A stretch of DNA of 21,328 nucleotides, from contig JAFABC010000014.1 in NCBI GenBank assembly GCA_023426275.1, positions 1 to 21,328 of the forward strand, read 5' to 3'. The position numbers and the translations under genes were made by a program. Positions 1-7,987 of the stretch are shown piece by piece. This DNA comes from Pseudomonadota bacterium (GTDB lineage Bacteria; Desulfobacterota; Desulfovibrionia; Desulfovibrionales; Desulfovibrionaceae). Position 1 is the first letter of the stretch. Each line of letters starts with the position of its first letter. The notes below the pieces were generated by a model. That model made no database searches and was not told the origin of the DNA. It worked only from the letters and a program-made list of their open reading frames with translations.

Positions 1-61
1 GGGGTGACCCCCTCCCGGCCGCCGGAGGCATTCTTCTTTCCCGCACCCCACCCTCCCGCGC

Positions 62-90
62 TCGACATTTATCCGGCTTGGGGCTAGAAC
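62..90 (+). promoter_or_regulatory. Putative sigma70 promoter of hisD-purC
   Basis: A -35-like TCGACA (62-67) and a -10-like TAGAAC (85-90) are separated by exactly 17 bases, about 50 bases upstream of the chosen hisD start. The match is 5/6 and 4/6 to consensus. GC-rich hairpin-forming sequence at about 10-28 followed by a pyrimidine run may be the end of a terminator of a gene left of the window. This is a pattern match only. Confidence 0.4.
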
Positions 91-139
91 TGGCGCGCTT
101 TTCCCATCATTCATGCAACGCCTTTCAAGGAAACTTCCT

Positions 140-1447
140 ATGCCCTGTCCCATTTTCACGGTCCGCGATACGCGGGATTTCGGTCCCATTCGCGACCTGC
201 TCGCCAATCGCGACGAAGCCGCCGGCGATGCGGTGCAGAAAGTCGAGCGCATCCTGGCCGATGTGGCCACGCGCGGCGACGCGGCCCTGGTGGAATTCAC
301 CAGCCAGTTCGACTGCAAAACCTTCAATGCCGACTGCCTGCGCGTGTCCCGGGAGGACATCGCCGCCGGCACGGCGGCCGTGCCCGAAGAGGACGCGGCC
401 ATCATCGCCGAAGCGGCCCATAATATCCGTACTTTTCACGCGGCCCAGAAGGAGCAGTCCTGGTGGATGCCCTCGGCCGACGGCACCATGCTCGGCCAGA
501 TCGTCACGCCGGTGGACGCCGCCGGCTGCTACGTGCCGGGCGGACGCGGCGGCGAGACCCCGCTGATCTCCAGCCTGCTCATGAACGCCATTCCGGCCCA
601 GGTGGCCGGCGTGCCGCGCATCGTGATCGTCTCGCCTCCGCGCGGGGACGGCTCGCTCAATCCCTACATCCTGGCCGCCGCCTCCATCCTCGGCATCGAC
701 GAGATCTACCGCGTGGGCAGCGCCTGGGGCATTGCCGCCATGGCTTATGGCACCGGCTCCATCGCCCCGGTGGACGTGGTGGTCGGCCCGGGCAATATTT
801 ACGTGACCACGGCCAAGCGTCTGCTTATCGGCAAGGTCGGCATCGACATGATCGCCGGCCCGAGTGAAATCGCCATCCTGGCCGACGCCTCGGCCAATCC
901 GGACTGGCTGGCGGCGGACATGCTGTCCCAGGCCGAACACGATCCCATGGCCGCGGCCATCTGCGTATCCACGGACGCCGAACAGTTGCAGGCCGTGTGC
1001 GAGGCCCTGAAAACCCGGCTGGCCGATCTGCCCCGAACCGACATCGCCGCCATGTCCCTGCGCACCTTCGGCGCGCTGGTGGCCGTGCCCGATCTCGAAG
1101 TCGGCATGGAGCTTATCAACACCATCGCCCCGGAACATTTCGAGTTGTGCGTGAGCGATCCCTGGGCGCTGGTCGGCAAGGTGCGCCATGCCGGCGCGGT
1201 CTTTATGGGCCACCACTGCCCCGAGCCTGTCGGCGACTACTTCGCCGGTCCCAACCACGTGTTGCCGACCATGGGCACGGCCCGGTTTTCCTCGGCCTTG
1301 TCCGTGTCCACGTTCACCAAGAAAACCAGCCTGATCGCCGCCGCTCCGGGCTATGTGGCCGCCCACGGGGCCAAGATCGCCCGGCTGGCCCGGTTGGAAA
1401 ATCTGGAAGCCCACGCCCGCAGCGTGGAATGCCGGCTCAAATCCTAA
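140..1447 (+). CDS. hisD: Histidinol dehydrogenase (HisD)
   Basis: This enzyme catalyses the last two steps of histidine synthesis, the NAD-dependent, zinc-dependent oxidation of L-histidinol to L-histidine in the cytoplasm. The product is 435 aa, the usual family length. Family hallmarks seen in the sequence are the CYVPGG nucleotide-binding stretch, GPGNIYV, the GPSEIAI segment, SQAEHDP (zinc ligands Gln and His), PEHFEL, GDYFAGPNHVLPT (zinc ligand Asp) and the C-terminal LEAHA histidine. The ATG at 140 is chosen over one at 113 because AAGGAAA (127-133) sits at the right distance and homologues begin near here. The purC gene follows after 19 bases, so the two are likely cotranscribed. Linking hisD to purC joins two pathways that share the AICAR intermediate. 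Confidence 0.97.
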   Translation: MPCPIFTVRDTRDFGPIRDLLANRDEAAGDAVQKVERILADVATRGDAALVEFTSQFDCKTFNADCLRVSREDIAAGTAAVPEEDAAIIAEAAHNIRTFHAAQKEQSWWMPSADGTMLGQIVTPVDAAGCYVPGGRGGETPLISSLLMNAIPAQVAGVPRIVIVSPPRGDGSLNPYILAAASILGIDEIYRVGSAWGIAAMAYGTGSIAPVDVVVGPGNIYVTTAKRLLIGKVGIDMIAGPSEIAILADASANPDWLAADMLSQAEHDPMAAAICVSTDAEQLQAVCEALKTRLADLPRTDIAAMSLRTFGALVAVPDLEVGMELINTIAPEHFELCVSDPWALVGKVRHAGAVFMGHHCPEPVGDYFAGPNHVLPTMGTARFSSALSVSTFTKKTSLIAAAPGYVAAHGAKIARLARLENLEAHARSVECRLKS

Positions 1448-1466
1448 AAAAAGAAGGGATCACGAT

Positions 1467-2360
1467 ATGCCTGCCGTCACCGAAACCGACATCAAGGCCT
1501 ATCCCCTGCGCTCCCGGGGGAAGGTTCGCGATATTTATGAGCTTTCCCCGAAAAGCCTGCTGATCGTCACCACGGACCGCATTTCGGCCTACGATGTGAT
1601 CATGCCCGACCCCATTCCGCAAAAAGGGGTCATCCTCAACCAGATTACGCTGTTTTGGATGGACATGTTCAAGGACATGATCTCCAACCATCTGCTGGCC
1701 ACGGAAACCGCCGACTTTCCGGCCGATCTCGCGCCCTACGCCGACATCCTGACCGGCCGGTCCGTGGTGGCCAGAAAGGCCAGGCCGCTGCCCATCGAGT
1801 GCATCGTGCGCGGGTTCATCACCGGCTCGGGGCTCAAGGATTACAAGGCCACGGGCAAGGTCTGCGGCCACGCCCTGCCGGCCGGGCTGGTGGAAAGCGA
1901 CATGCTGCCCGAGCCGCTTTTTACGCCCTCGACCAAGGCGGACCTGGGCGCGCACGACGAAAACATCACCCTGGCCAAGGCCAAGGACATGCTCGGGACC
2001 GAGCTGTGCGCCAAGGTCGAGGAAACGAGCCTCGCCATGTACGCCAAGGCCCGGGACTACGCCCGGGAGCGCGGCATCATCATCGCGGACACCAAGTTCG
2101 AGTTCGGCCAGACCGACGACGGGCTTATCCTCATCGACGAGGTGCTGACCCCGGATTCCTCGCGCTTCTGGCCGGCCGAGGGCTATGCGCCCGGCAAGTC
2201 GCAGCCGAGCTTCGACAAGCAGTATCTGCGTGACTGGCTGACCTCCGTCGGCTTCAACAAGCAGCCCCCGGCCCCGCATTTGCCCGAGGAAGTCGTGGCC
2301 AAGACCCGCGAGAAGTATCTGGCGGCGTACGAGGTGCTGACCGGAAAAAAATTGTCCTAA
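1467..2360 (+). CDS. purC: Phosphoribosylaminoimidazole-succinocarboxamide synthase (PurC, SAICAR synthetase)
   Basis: PurC ligates aspartate to CAIR with ATP in de novo purine synthesis. The 297 aa product matches the longer, about 300-residue form of the family. Visible motifs in order are SRGKVRDIYE near the N terminus (phosphate-binding loop), TTDRISAYDV, the PIECIVRGFITGSG signature, and LILIDEVLTPDSSRFW near residue 215. The ATG at 1467 follows AAGAAGGGA (1451-1459). The gene is preceded by hisD on the same strand. Its last codons form the stem of a rho-independent terminator, which closes the hisD-purC unit. Confidence 0.97.
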   Translation: MPAVTETDIKAYPLRSRGKVRDIYELSPKSLLIVTTDRISAYDVIMPDPIPQKGVILNQITLFWMDMFKDMISNHLLATETADFPADLAPYADILTGRSVVARKARPLPIECIVRGFITGSGLKDYKATGKVCGHALPAGLVESDMLPEPLFTPSTKADLGAHDENITLAKAKDMLGTELCAKVEETSLAMYAKARDYARERGIIIADTKFEFGQTDDGLILIDEVLTPDSSRFWPAEGYAPGKSQPSFDKQYLRDWLTSVGFNKQPPAPHLPEEVVAKTREKYLAAYEVLTGKKLS

Positions 2361-2373
2361 GGGACATTTTTTT
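2345..2373 (+). terminator. Rho-independent terminator overlapping the purC stop codon
   Basis: The stem TGTCC/GGACA (2353-2357 and 2362-2366) has a TAAG loop and is flanked by seven A upstream and seven T downstream, so the stem can extend by A-T pairs. The purC stop codon TAA (2358-2360) lies in the loop. The G/C part of the stem is short, but the A and U tracts are strong. Confidence 0.75.
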
Positions 2374-2415
2374 CTTGCCAAGGCCAAAGAGTTACAGTAC
2401 TTAATTCGTCTTTGC

Positions 2416-2507
<92 letters not shown>

Positions 2508-2511
2508 ATTT

Positions 2512-2602
2512 CAGGGAAGTCGGACGGCGGTTTCGCCGCCAACCCCGTCAGGTCCGAAAGGAAGCAGCGGTAACGGTTGGAGCCGGGTGCCCGGCTTCCC
2601 TT
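2512..2602 (+). ncRNA. ffs: Signal recognition particle RNA, small bacterial type (4.5S)
   Basis: The conserved SRP domain IV core is present at about 2548-2573: CAGGTCC, a GAAA tetraloop and GGAAGCAGCGG, which form the symmetric and asymmetric internal loops that bind Ffh. The ends pair as GGGAAG (2514-2519) with CTTCCC (2595-2600), giving a hairpin of about 90 nt typical of Gram-negative 4.5S RNA. It starts only a few bases after the tRNA-Ser CCA end and is followed directly by a strong terminator, so tRNA-Ser and ffs are probably made as one precursor. The exact mature ends are estimates. Confidence 0.93.
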
Positions 2603-2632
2603 AAAAGCGCGAGGCAACTCGCGCTTTTTTTT
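2603..2632 (+). terminator. Rho-independent terminator after ffs
   Basis: A perfect 8-bp stem AGCGCGAG/CTCGCGCT (2606-2613 and 2618-2625) has a GCAA tetraloop and is followed by a run of eight T. AAA just before the stem can extend it by pairing with the T-run. Confidence 0.93.
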
Positions 2633-2649
2633 ATGTCCTGCGAAAGGCC

Positions 2650-2673
2650 GGGGCGCGACAGCCGCCGCGCCCC
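2650..2673. terminator. GC hairpin between convergent transcripts
   Basis: GGGGCGCG (2650-2657) pairs perfectly with CGCGCCCC (2666-2673) across an 8-base loop. It lies between the converging ffs and aldo/keto reductase genes. A short T-run exists on the plus side a few bases away and only TTTC on the minus side, so termination activity is plausible but not certain. Confidence 0.45.
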
Positions 2674-2681
2674 GCCATTTT

Positions 2682-3704
2682 TCAGAGCCCGGCCTTGTGG
2701 CTTTCGTACAGGGCCAGATGTTCCCGCAACATTTCCGGAATCGGCAGATTGTACGGGCAGCGCGTGGCGCACTCGCCGCAGTCGATGCAGGCCCGCACCG
2801 TCTCCATGGTCGGCGCGGCAAAGGCCACGGCCTTGGCCGGCGACATGCGCTTGGCCACCACCCTGTACATCATGGCGTAGGTGATGCTGACCCCTTGTGG
2901 GCAGGGCTGGCAGTATTCGCACCGCCGGCAAAAGCGCGACCCCAGTTCGTCGCGGTAGGCCTGCGCCCTGGCCTCGTCGGCCGCCGTCCAGACGCTTTCT
3001 CCGTCGAACAGATCGACCGCCTGATTCACTTGGGCCACGGTATCGCAGCCCGGCAGCACGAGCAGGTCCGGCTCCCGGCGCAAAAAGCGCAGGGCCAGAT
3101 CGCCGTCGTCGAGCATCCCGCCGGCAAAGGGCTTCATGACCAGGATGCCCATGCCCGCCGCCCGGGCTTCCGGGAAAAGGTCCTGGGCCGCCTCGGTTTC
3201 GACGATGTTGTAGGGAAACTGGATGGTGGAGAAAAGCCCGGTGGCCACGAGCCTGCGGGCCATCTCCAGGCTGTGGGAGGTGATGCCGACAAACCGGATT
3301 TTTCCCTGCTCCCTGGCCTTGGCGATGGCCTCCATGGCCCCGCCCGGCCCGAGCAGGACGTCGAGCTCCTCGGGCTTGGACACCTGATGCGGCTGGTAGA
3401 GGTCGATGTGATCGGTTCGCAGCCGGGTCAGGCTCAGCTCCAGCTCCTCCATGGCCTCCCTGGCCGTGCGTTGGCCGGTCTTGGTGGCGATAACGACATT
3501 GTCCCGGATGCCGGCAAAGGCCCGGCCCATTTTTTCCTCACTGTCCATGTAGCGGTTGGCGGTGTCGAAAAAGGTGACGCCCCGGTCCACGGCATGGCGC
3601 AGCACGGAAGCCGCATCCTCGAAGTTCAGGCGGATGATGGGAATGCCGCCAAAACCGACGGCGGACACCCGAAGCCCGGTGTTGCCAAGTTCCACGTGAC
3701 GCAT
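2682..3704 (-). CDS. Aldo/keto reductase with C-terminal 4Fe-4S domain
   Basis: The 340 aa protein has an aldo/keto reductase TIM barrel (about 1-255) followed by a ferredoxin-like tail. The AKR tetrad is visible as Asp47, Tyr52, Lys75 and His106. Two cysteine clusters follow: C259-x2-C262-x2-C265-x2-C268 and C306-x2-C309-x2-C312-x3-C316, the latter in a bacterial ferredoxin pattern. Such fused proteins are common in anaerobes and are presumed cytoplasmic oxidoreductases, though their substrates are mostly unknown. The ATG at 3704 is chosen over upstream in-frame starts because GGAGGA lies just before it and the protein begins with the family-typical strand (LGNTGLRVSAVGFGG). It starts 13 bases after the MFS gene ends, so it is probably the last gene of the marR-MFS operon. 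Confidence 0.92.
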   Translation of the reverse strand: MRHVELGNTGLRVSAVGFGGIPIIRLNFEDAASVLRHAVDRGVTFFDTANRYMDSEEKMGRAFAGIRDNVVIATKTGQRTAREAMEELELSLTRLRTDHIDLYQPHQVSKPEELDVLLGPGGAMEAIAKAREQGKIRFVGITSHSLEMARRLVATGLFSTIQFPYNIVETEAAQDLFPEARAAGMGILVMKPFAGGMLDDGDLALRFLRREPDLLVLPGCDTVAQVNQAVDLFDGESVWTAADEARAQAYRDELGSRFCRRCEYCQPCPQGVSITYAMMYRVVAKRMSPAKAVAFAAPTMETVRACIDCGECATRCPYNLPIPEMLREHLALYESHKAGL

Positions 3705-3717
3705 GGTGCTTCCTCCT

Positions 3718-5001
3718 TCAGGATGCGCGGGGCGCGCTTCCGGTTTGGGCCCGATGCAGGTTGAGCCGCAGGCCGGCCACGCCCAGGGCGCAGACCAGAC
3801 CGCAAAAGCCAAGGGTTTCCGGCGTGCCGATCAGGCTGGCCAGGGTTCCGGCCAGCAGGGAGCCAAACGGGGCCATGCCCACCAGGGTGATGGCGTACAA
3901 GGCCATGATGCGGCCCCGCAGGGCATCCGGGCTGCGCAGTTGCAACATGGTGTTGGCGGCGGCGAAAAAGAGGATCAGGCAAAAGCCCAGCCCCGGCGCC
4001 AGCAGCATGGAGAGCCAGAACGTCCGGGACAGGGAAAAGGCGAACAGCACCAGTCCGAAGCCGATGCCGGCCGCGACCCGCAACGTGTCCAGGCCCTTGC
4101 TCTCCCGCTTGATGGCCAGGGCCAGGGCGGCCACCACGCTGCCGACGCCCGTGGCCGCCGTGAGAAACCCAAGCCCCCTGGCTCCCTGGCCCAGGATCGA
4201 ATCCACGACGACAGGCAACAGGATCATGTAGGCCGCGCCGAAAAGGCTGGTCAGGCACAGCCCGGCCAGAATGGAGCGCATGGGCCGGTCGCCCCAGGCG
4301 AAGCGCAGGGCCTCCAGCGTGTAGCCCCGAGGCCGTGTCCGATCGGACGCGGCGGGAGTGGGCGGCAGGCGCATGAGCAGCAGACTGGCAATGACGGCCA
4401 GGTAGCTGACGCCATTGATAAAAAAGCACCAGCCCTCCCCCACGGCCGCCACGAGCAGTCCGGCCAGGGTCGGGCCGAGCACCCGGGCGCTGTTGAACAT
4501 GGAGGAATTGAGCGCAATGGCGTTGTGCAGGTCCTCCTTGCCGACCATGTCCACCACGAACGCCTGCCGGGTGGGCATGTCCACGGCGTTGATGACGCCA
4601 AGGACCATGGCCAGCGCGCCCACCAGCCAGACCGTGGCCGTGCCGGTCAGGGTCAGGGCGGCCAGGGCCAGGGCCTGCCCCATGGCCGCGGCCTGGGTGA
4701 TGACGAGCAGGCGGCGCTTGTCGCCGCGATCGGCCAGCGAACCGCCCCAGAGGCCCAGGATGAACACCGGCAGATGGGTGACGAATCCCACCAGCCCCAG
4801 GGCCATGGAGGAGCCGGTCAGCCGGTAGACCAGCCAGGACACGGCCACGGTCTGCATCCAGGTGCCGATGAGGGAAATGAACTGTCCGGTAAAAAACAAC
4901 CGAAAATTACGGTGCCGAAACGATCGGGCGAGCAGATCCAGGGACTGACGCGAACGCAGCCCGAGCCTGGAGCGCTGCCCATGCAGGGCGTTCTGGTTCA
5001 T
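3718..5001 (-). CDS. MFS transporter, EntS/DHA3-like exporter family
   Basis: The product is 427 aa with about 12 hydrophobic segments. The first segment is FFTGQFISLIGTWMQTVAVSWLVY, which carries the GxW-Q-x4-W pattern typical of the enterobactin-exporter (EntS)/MFS_3 group. The loop 2-3 motif appears as GLWGGSLADRGDKRRLL (about 86-102). It is likely a proton-coupled exporter of small molecules in the inner membrane; the substrate cannot be told. The start follows AAGGA at a somewhat long distance. It sits 87 bases after a MarR regulator on the same strand and 13 bases before the aldo/keto reductase. That layout suggests a MarR-controlled efflux plus detoxification operon. Confidence 0.9.
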   Translation of the reverse strand: MNQNALHGQRSRLGLRSRQSLDLLARSFRHRNFRLFFTGQFISLIGTWMQTVAVSWLVYRLTGSSMALGLVGFVTHLPVFILGLWGGSLADRGDKRRLLVITQAAAMGQALALAALTLTGTATVWLVGALAMVLGVINAVDMPTRQAFVVDMVGKEDLHNAIALNSSMFNSARVLGPTLAGLLVAAVGEGWCFFINGVSYLAVIASLLLMRLPPTPAASDRTRPRGYTLEALRFAWGDRPMRSILAGLCLTSLFGAAYMILLPVVVDSILGQGARGLGFLTAATGVGSVVAALALAIKRESKGLDTLRVAAGIGFGLVLFAFSLSRTFWLSMLLAPGLGFCLILFFAAANTMLQLRSPDALRGRIMALYAITLVGMAPFGSLLAGTLASLIGTPETLGFCGLVCALGVAGLRLNLHRAQTGSAPRAS

Positions 5002-5088
5002 AGAAAATGACGATCCTTCTCGAAACGAAACGAAGGGACGGGCGAGGCGCGATCGGAAACGCCGCCAAGGCCGGGGCGGGCCCCCGGG

Positions 5089-5562
5089 TCAGGCTCCGGT
5101 GGGTTTGTCGGCCGCGTCGTCGGTGTCGGAGCCGGTGAACAGGCCGCGCAGCATTTCCAGGCAGGCGGCGACGCTGTCGACATCCCCGGGTTCGAGGCGG
5201 GCCAGCTTGGCGGCAAAAGCCGCCTTGACCGTTTTTCGGGCCCGGGCCAGCAGCGCCCCGCCCTCCTCGGTCAGAAACAGACGCACGCGGCGGCGGTCCG
5301 ACGGGTCGGGCTGGCGATCGACCAGTTTGCGAAAGGCCAGGGCGTCGACGAGTTTGGACATGGACGGCAGGGAAACGCCGATGCACTCGGCCAGATCGGT
5401 CAGGTTGGAGCCGGGATGCTGCCGCAGGAAGGCGAGGCTGCGCAACTCGGGAACGCGCAAGTCCGGAGCGAGATGGCCCTGCATGGTCCGCCGCAGATCC
5501 TGCATGACGAGCGGCATGACGTCCAGGAGTTCGCGGGCGCACGTATCCAGTGAATTTCTCAT
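5089..5562 (-). CDS. MarR family transcriptional regulator
   Basis: The 157 aa protein has the winged helix of MarR regulators. The recognition-helix region reads NLTDLAECIGVSLPSMSKLVD and is followed by the wing motif DPSDRRRVRLFLTEEG. The first helices form the dimer interface and the last helix (about 105-140) returns to it. The chosen ATG at 5562 begins MRNSLD; an in-frame ATG ten codons upstream is also possible and the Shine-Dalgarno evidence does not clearly settle this. It leads the MFS and aldo/keto reductase genes, and MarR proteins often repress adjacent exporters until a small phenolic or hydrophobic ligand binds. No clear operator palindrome was found in the 55 bases upstream. 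Confidence 0.9.
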   Translation of the reverse strand: MRNSLDTCARELLDVMPLVMQDLRRTMQGHLAPDLRVPELRSLAFLRQHPGSNLTDLAECIGVSLPSMSKLVDALAFRKLVDRQPDPSDRRRVRLFLTEEGGALLARARKTVKAAFAAKLARLEPGDVDSVAACLEMLRGLFTGSDTDDAADKPTGA

Positions 5563-5617
5563 TCCGCTACCCTGCCCGTAGAGTGTCCACATAAAATGAA
5601 GCTATTCCCATCCTGCG

Positions 5618-7462
5618 TCAGGAGCCGTCGCCCCGCCAGGGCAGCGCGGCTTCCATCTCCGGTTGCGGGGCAAGCCCCAGGGCGGCGCACACGGTTGCGG
5701 CCAGACGCGTCTGCGCCGCGCCGTCGGCGGGGACGTCCAGGGGCAGGTTGGAAAAAAGCGTTCCCGGTACAAAGGCCGCGTCCACGCAGTGGTCGCCCGA
5801 CCATTTTTGCCGATTGTCCGAAAAGAGTTCCTGCCCGGCCCCGCCGATGGCCGACGTCCAGGCCACGCGGTACGGCGGGCGCAGGCCCACCACCAGATCC
5901 GGGGCCTCCCCGGCGTGCGGCCCGTCGTACAGATCGGCCTTGCGGTGCACGGCGGCCACCGCCGACGCGCCGTCGTCCGCAAGCGTCGCAAGCCGTCCGG
6001 CGATTTCCTCGGCCAGCTGGCGCGCCGGCTCTCCGGCCGGCACGATGCCGTCCCGTTCGCGACCGGCCACATTGCAGTAAATGGAGCCGAACCCCAGGGC
6101 GTAGGCCCGGGTGGTCGTCCAGTCCACGTGCTTGAACAGCTCCCCGGCGTCGGCCGGATCATGGGGCTTGAGCGTCAAATACCCGGCCCGGGCCAGCCAG
6201 ACATTGAGGTTGACCGAGCGGGTGTAGGAGCAAAACCCGTGGTCGGAGCAGACAAAAAGCGCGGTGTCGTCGCCGACCGCCTCCATGGCTCTGCCCACCG
6301 CCGTGTCCATGCGGACCATGTGCTCCTCGATGACCGGACCGAGCCGTTTGGCCGCGGCGGCCTCGTAGAGCGGATGGGCGGGATCGTGGAAGCGCCAGAA
6401 ACAGTGCTGGATGCGATCCGACGTGTCGAAGACGACCGCCAGCAGCCCTTCCCGGAACCGGCCCAGCTCGAAATCGAGCATGGCTTCGCGCTCGCGCGTC
6501 ACGTCGTCGCAAAAGCTCAGAAAGGCTTCGTCCGTGACCACGCCGTCGGTCAGGCCCTTGGTTTCCTCGGGCATGCCCAGAGTGCTGTAGGCCCCGCCAA
6601 GGGCCGTGGCCAGTTCGCCGGCGTACGCGCGCGGCGCGGCAATGGGCAGATGCGGCGCCGCGGGGTCGACCTGGACGGGCCCGCAATAGAGAGCCAGGGG
6701 ATCGAGGCGCTCCAGAAAAAGCCGGGTCAGTCCCGAAACCAGCCGGTCGCCGTCCAGCCGGAACTCCAGCCGCACATAGGGTGACCAGTCGCCCGGGGCC
6801 AACTCGCCGGCCTGCTCCCCGACAACGTAGCGCAGCCGTCCGTCCCGGCGCGTGAGCTCCAAGGCGGTGGTGGTCGGCGCGCGCCGGCCCGCGACCACGG
6901 TCATCGGCCCTTCCACCATGACCACGGCCTTGCCGTCGGTAAAGCGCATGGTCTCGAACCGGCCGCGTCCGGCCGCGTCCGCCGCGCTTTCGGCGTAGCG
7001 CACATAGTTGCCCAGGCGGCCTTTGACGTCCGGCGCGCCGAGTCCGGACAGAATCTTTGCCCCGGCAAAGGCCGGCGGGTAGGTCACGGGCCAGCGCACC
7101 GCCGTGACCGGCAGTCCGGCCCTGGCGGCGACGTCGAAAAACGTGGGCGTGTCATAGGCCGGCGCCGGGTGTCCCCCCGCGCCGGGACGGGTCAGGGACA
7201 GCCGGGGCAGATAGGTGGCCGGATCGCGGACAATGAAATCGTAGACCCCATGCCGGCCCGGATTGGTTCCGGTGGCCAGACTCGTCCAGGCCACCGGGCT
7301 TTGGGCCGGACTGGCCGTGTGCAGCCGGGCAAAGACACCGGTCTCGGCCAACCGGGCCAGATGGGGCAGACGGCCGGCGGCGAGCAAGGTCCGGCACAGG
7401 CCCGGGTCCAGGCCGTCGATGCCGATGACGATGGCTTTGCGAAAGGTTTTGGGCTGGGCCAT
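5618..7462 (-). CDS. Type I phosphodiesterase/nucleotide pyrophosphatase-like (alkaline phosphatase superfamily)
   Basis: The 614 aa protein belongs to the alkaline phosphatase superfamily, a two-metal phospho- or sulfo-hydrolase fold. Visible metal and nucleophile elements are IGIDGLDP (Asp16), the SPVAWTSLATG segment with the likely Thr/Ser nucleophile near residue 60, NPGRHGVYDF, VVFDTSDRIQHCFW in the middle, and LFVCSDHGFCSY near residue 410. Family members hydrolyse phosphodiesters or nucleotide pyrophosphates; the substrate here is unknown. No signal peptide is seen. The ATG at 7462 is preferred because the conserved first strand begins soon after; longer in-frame starts at 7504 and 7585 lack a ribosome site too. 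It is the last core gene before the accessory DNA and lies 55 bases upstream of marR on the same strand. Confidence 0.85.
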   Translation of the reverse strand: MAQPKTFRKAIVIGIDGLDPGLCRTLLAAGRLPHLARLAETGVFARLHTASPAQSPVAWTSLATGTNPGRHGVYDFIVRDPATYLPRLSLTRPGAGGHPAPAYDTPTFFDVAARAGLPVTAVRWPVTYPPAFAGAKILSGLGAPDVKGRLGNYVRYAESAADAAGRGRFETMRFTDGKAVVMVEGPMTVVAGRRAPTTTALELTRRDGRLRYVVGEQAGELAPGDWSPYVRLEFRLDGDRLVSGLTRLFLERLDPLALYCGPVQVDPAAPHLPIAAPRAYAGELATALGGAYSTLGMPEETKGLTDGVVTDEAFLSFCDDVTREREAMLDFELGRFREGLLAVVFDTSDRIQHCFWRFHDPAHPLYEAAAAKRLGPVIEEHMVRMDTAVGRAMEAVGDDTALFVCSDHGFCSYTRSVNLNVWLARAGYLTLKPHDPADAGELFKHVDWTTTRAYALGFGSIYCNVAGRERDGIVPAGEPARQLAEEIAGRLATLADDGASAVAAVHRKADLYDGPHAGEAPDLVVGLRPPYRVAWTSAIGGAGQELFSDNRQKWSGDHCVDAAFVPGTLFSNLPLDVPADGAAQTRLAATVCAALGLAPQPEMEAALPWRGDGS

Positions 7463-7628
7463 GGGGTTGCGGCGTCCGTGGTTGTGGTTAGGTGGAGGGG
7501 GCATGACGGATTTGCACGAGTCTATCACGAAACGACAAACCTGCCCAGCACGGGCGGACGCGGCGGGACCGCTGGGGGGTGACACTCACGAGACTGGGGA
7601 ACAAATTTTTGACAAGAAAACTCAATTA
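7463..7628. other. Intergenic region up to the island border
   Basis: These 166 bases are the leader of the phosphodiesterase gene. A TTGTCA on the minus strand (7610-7615) could be a -35 element but has no convincing -10 partner. No gene is seen. Base composition falls toward AT-rich just before the tRNA-Sec fragment at 7629. Confidence 0.4.
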
Positions 7629-7692
7629 TGGCGGAATGATAGATTAGTCGAACCGGCCCGCATCCTCGCGATCGCACATTGGATTTGAACTC
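7629..7692 (-). repeat. Degenerate tRNA-Sec (selC) 3'-half, att-site remnant
   Basis: On the minus strand this reads as the anticodon loop, long variable arm, T arm and CCA end of a selenocysteine tRNA, parallel to the copy at 10133-10196 with about 51 of 64 positions equal by eye. The block covering part of the anticodon arm and the variable arm is nearly identical (CCTCGCGATCGCACA on the plus strand). The acceptor and T-stem bases have diverged and no longer pair. There is no 5' half, so it is not a working tRNA. Confidence 0.75.
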
Positions 7693-7987
7693 ATCTTATT
7701 TATTAAACAATTACGCCATGTTACTTTAAATACTCAAATGACATCAGAAGGATGAACACTCACGAATTTTTATGAAAATGCACATTTTTTCAGACTTGGC
7801 GGCGCAAAATTGGAGCAACAATTTTCGGCATTTTCGATGCGCAAGGCGGCCGCCCGCGCAGGTCTCCTTCCTTCCGCCGGCACGACCAGGCAAAGATCCG
7901 CAAGTCCATCGAGGCGCCCTCCCATCCTGCCGCGCCACCAGTTGTTGCGCGGCAAAACCGTTGACGATCCGCCGGATGCGCCACGCC
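7693..7987. other. Island left-end flank without a supported gene
   Basis: 7693 to about 7830 is AT-rich. It shares blocks with 10197-10335 at identical spacing from the tRNA fragment, including GATGAAC (7751) and TGGAGCAA (7811-7818). From about 7830 to 7987 the sequence is GC-rich and noncoding-looking. Short minus-strand open frames here have no homology I recognise. Confidence 0.5.

Noticed and set aside
125..1414. 429-codon open frame antisense to hisD
   Set aside because: It is a GC-rich shadow of hisD, with a Gly/His/Arg-rich, family-less sequence and no ribosome site.
3703..5010. 435-codon plus-strand open frame over the MFS gene
   Set aside because: It is a shadow of the MFS transporter, rich in Gly, Gln and His with no domain, while the minus strand has a clear 12-TM protein.
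5663..6784. 373-codon open frame antisense to the phosphodiesterase gene
   Set aside because: It has shadow-type composition and no conserved motif; the minus-strand frame has all the metal-site motifs.
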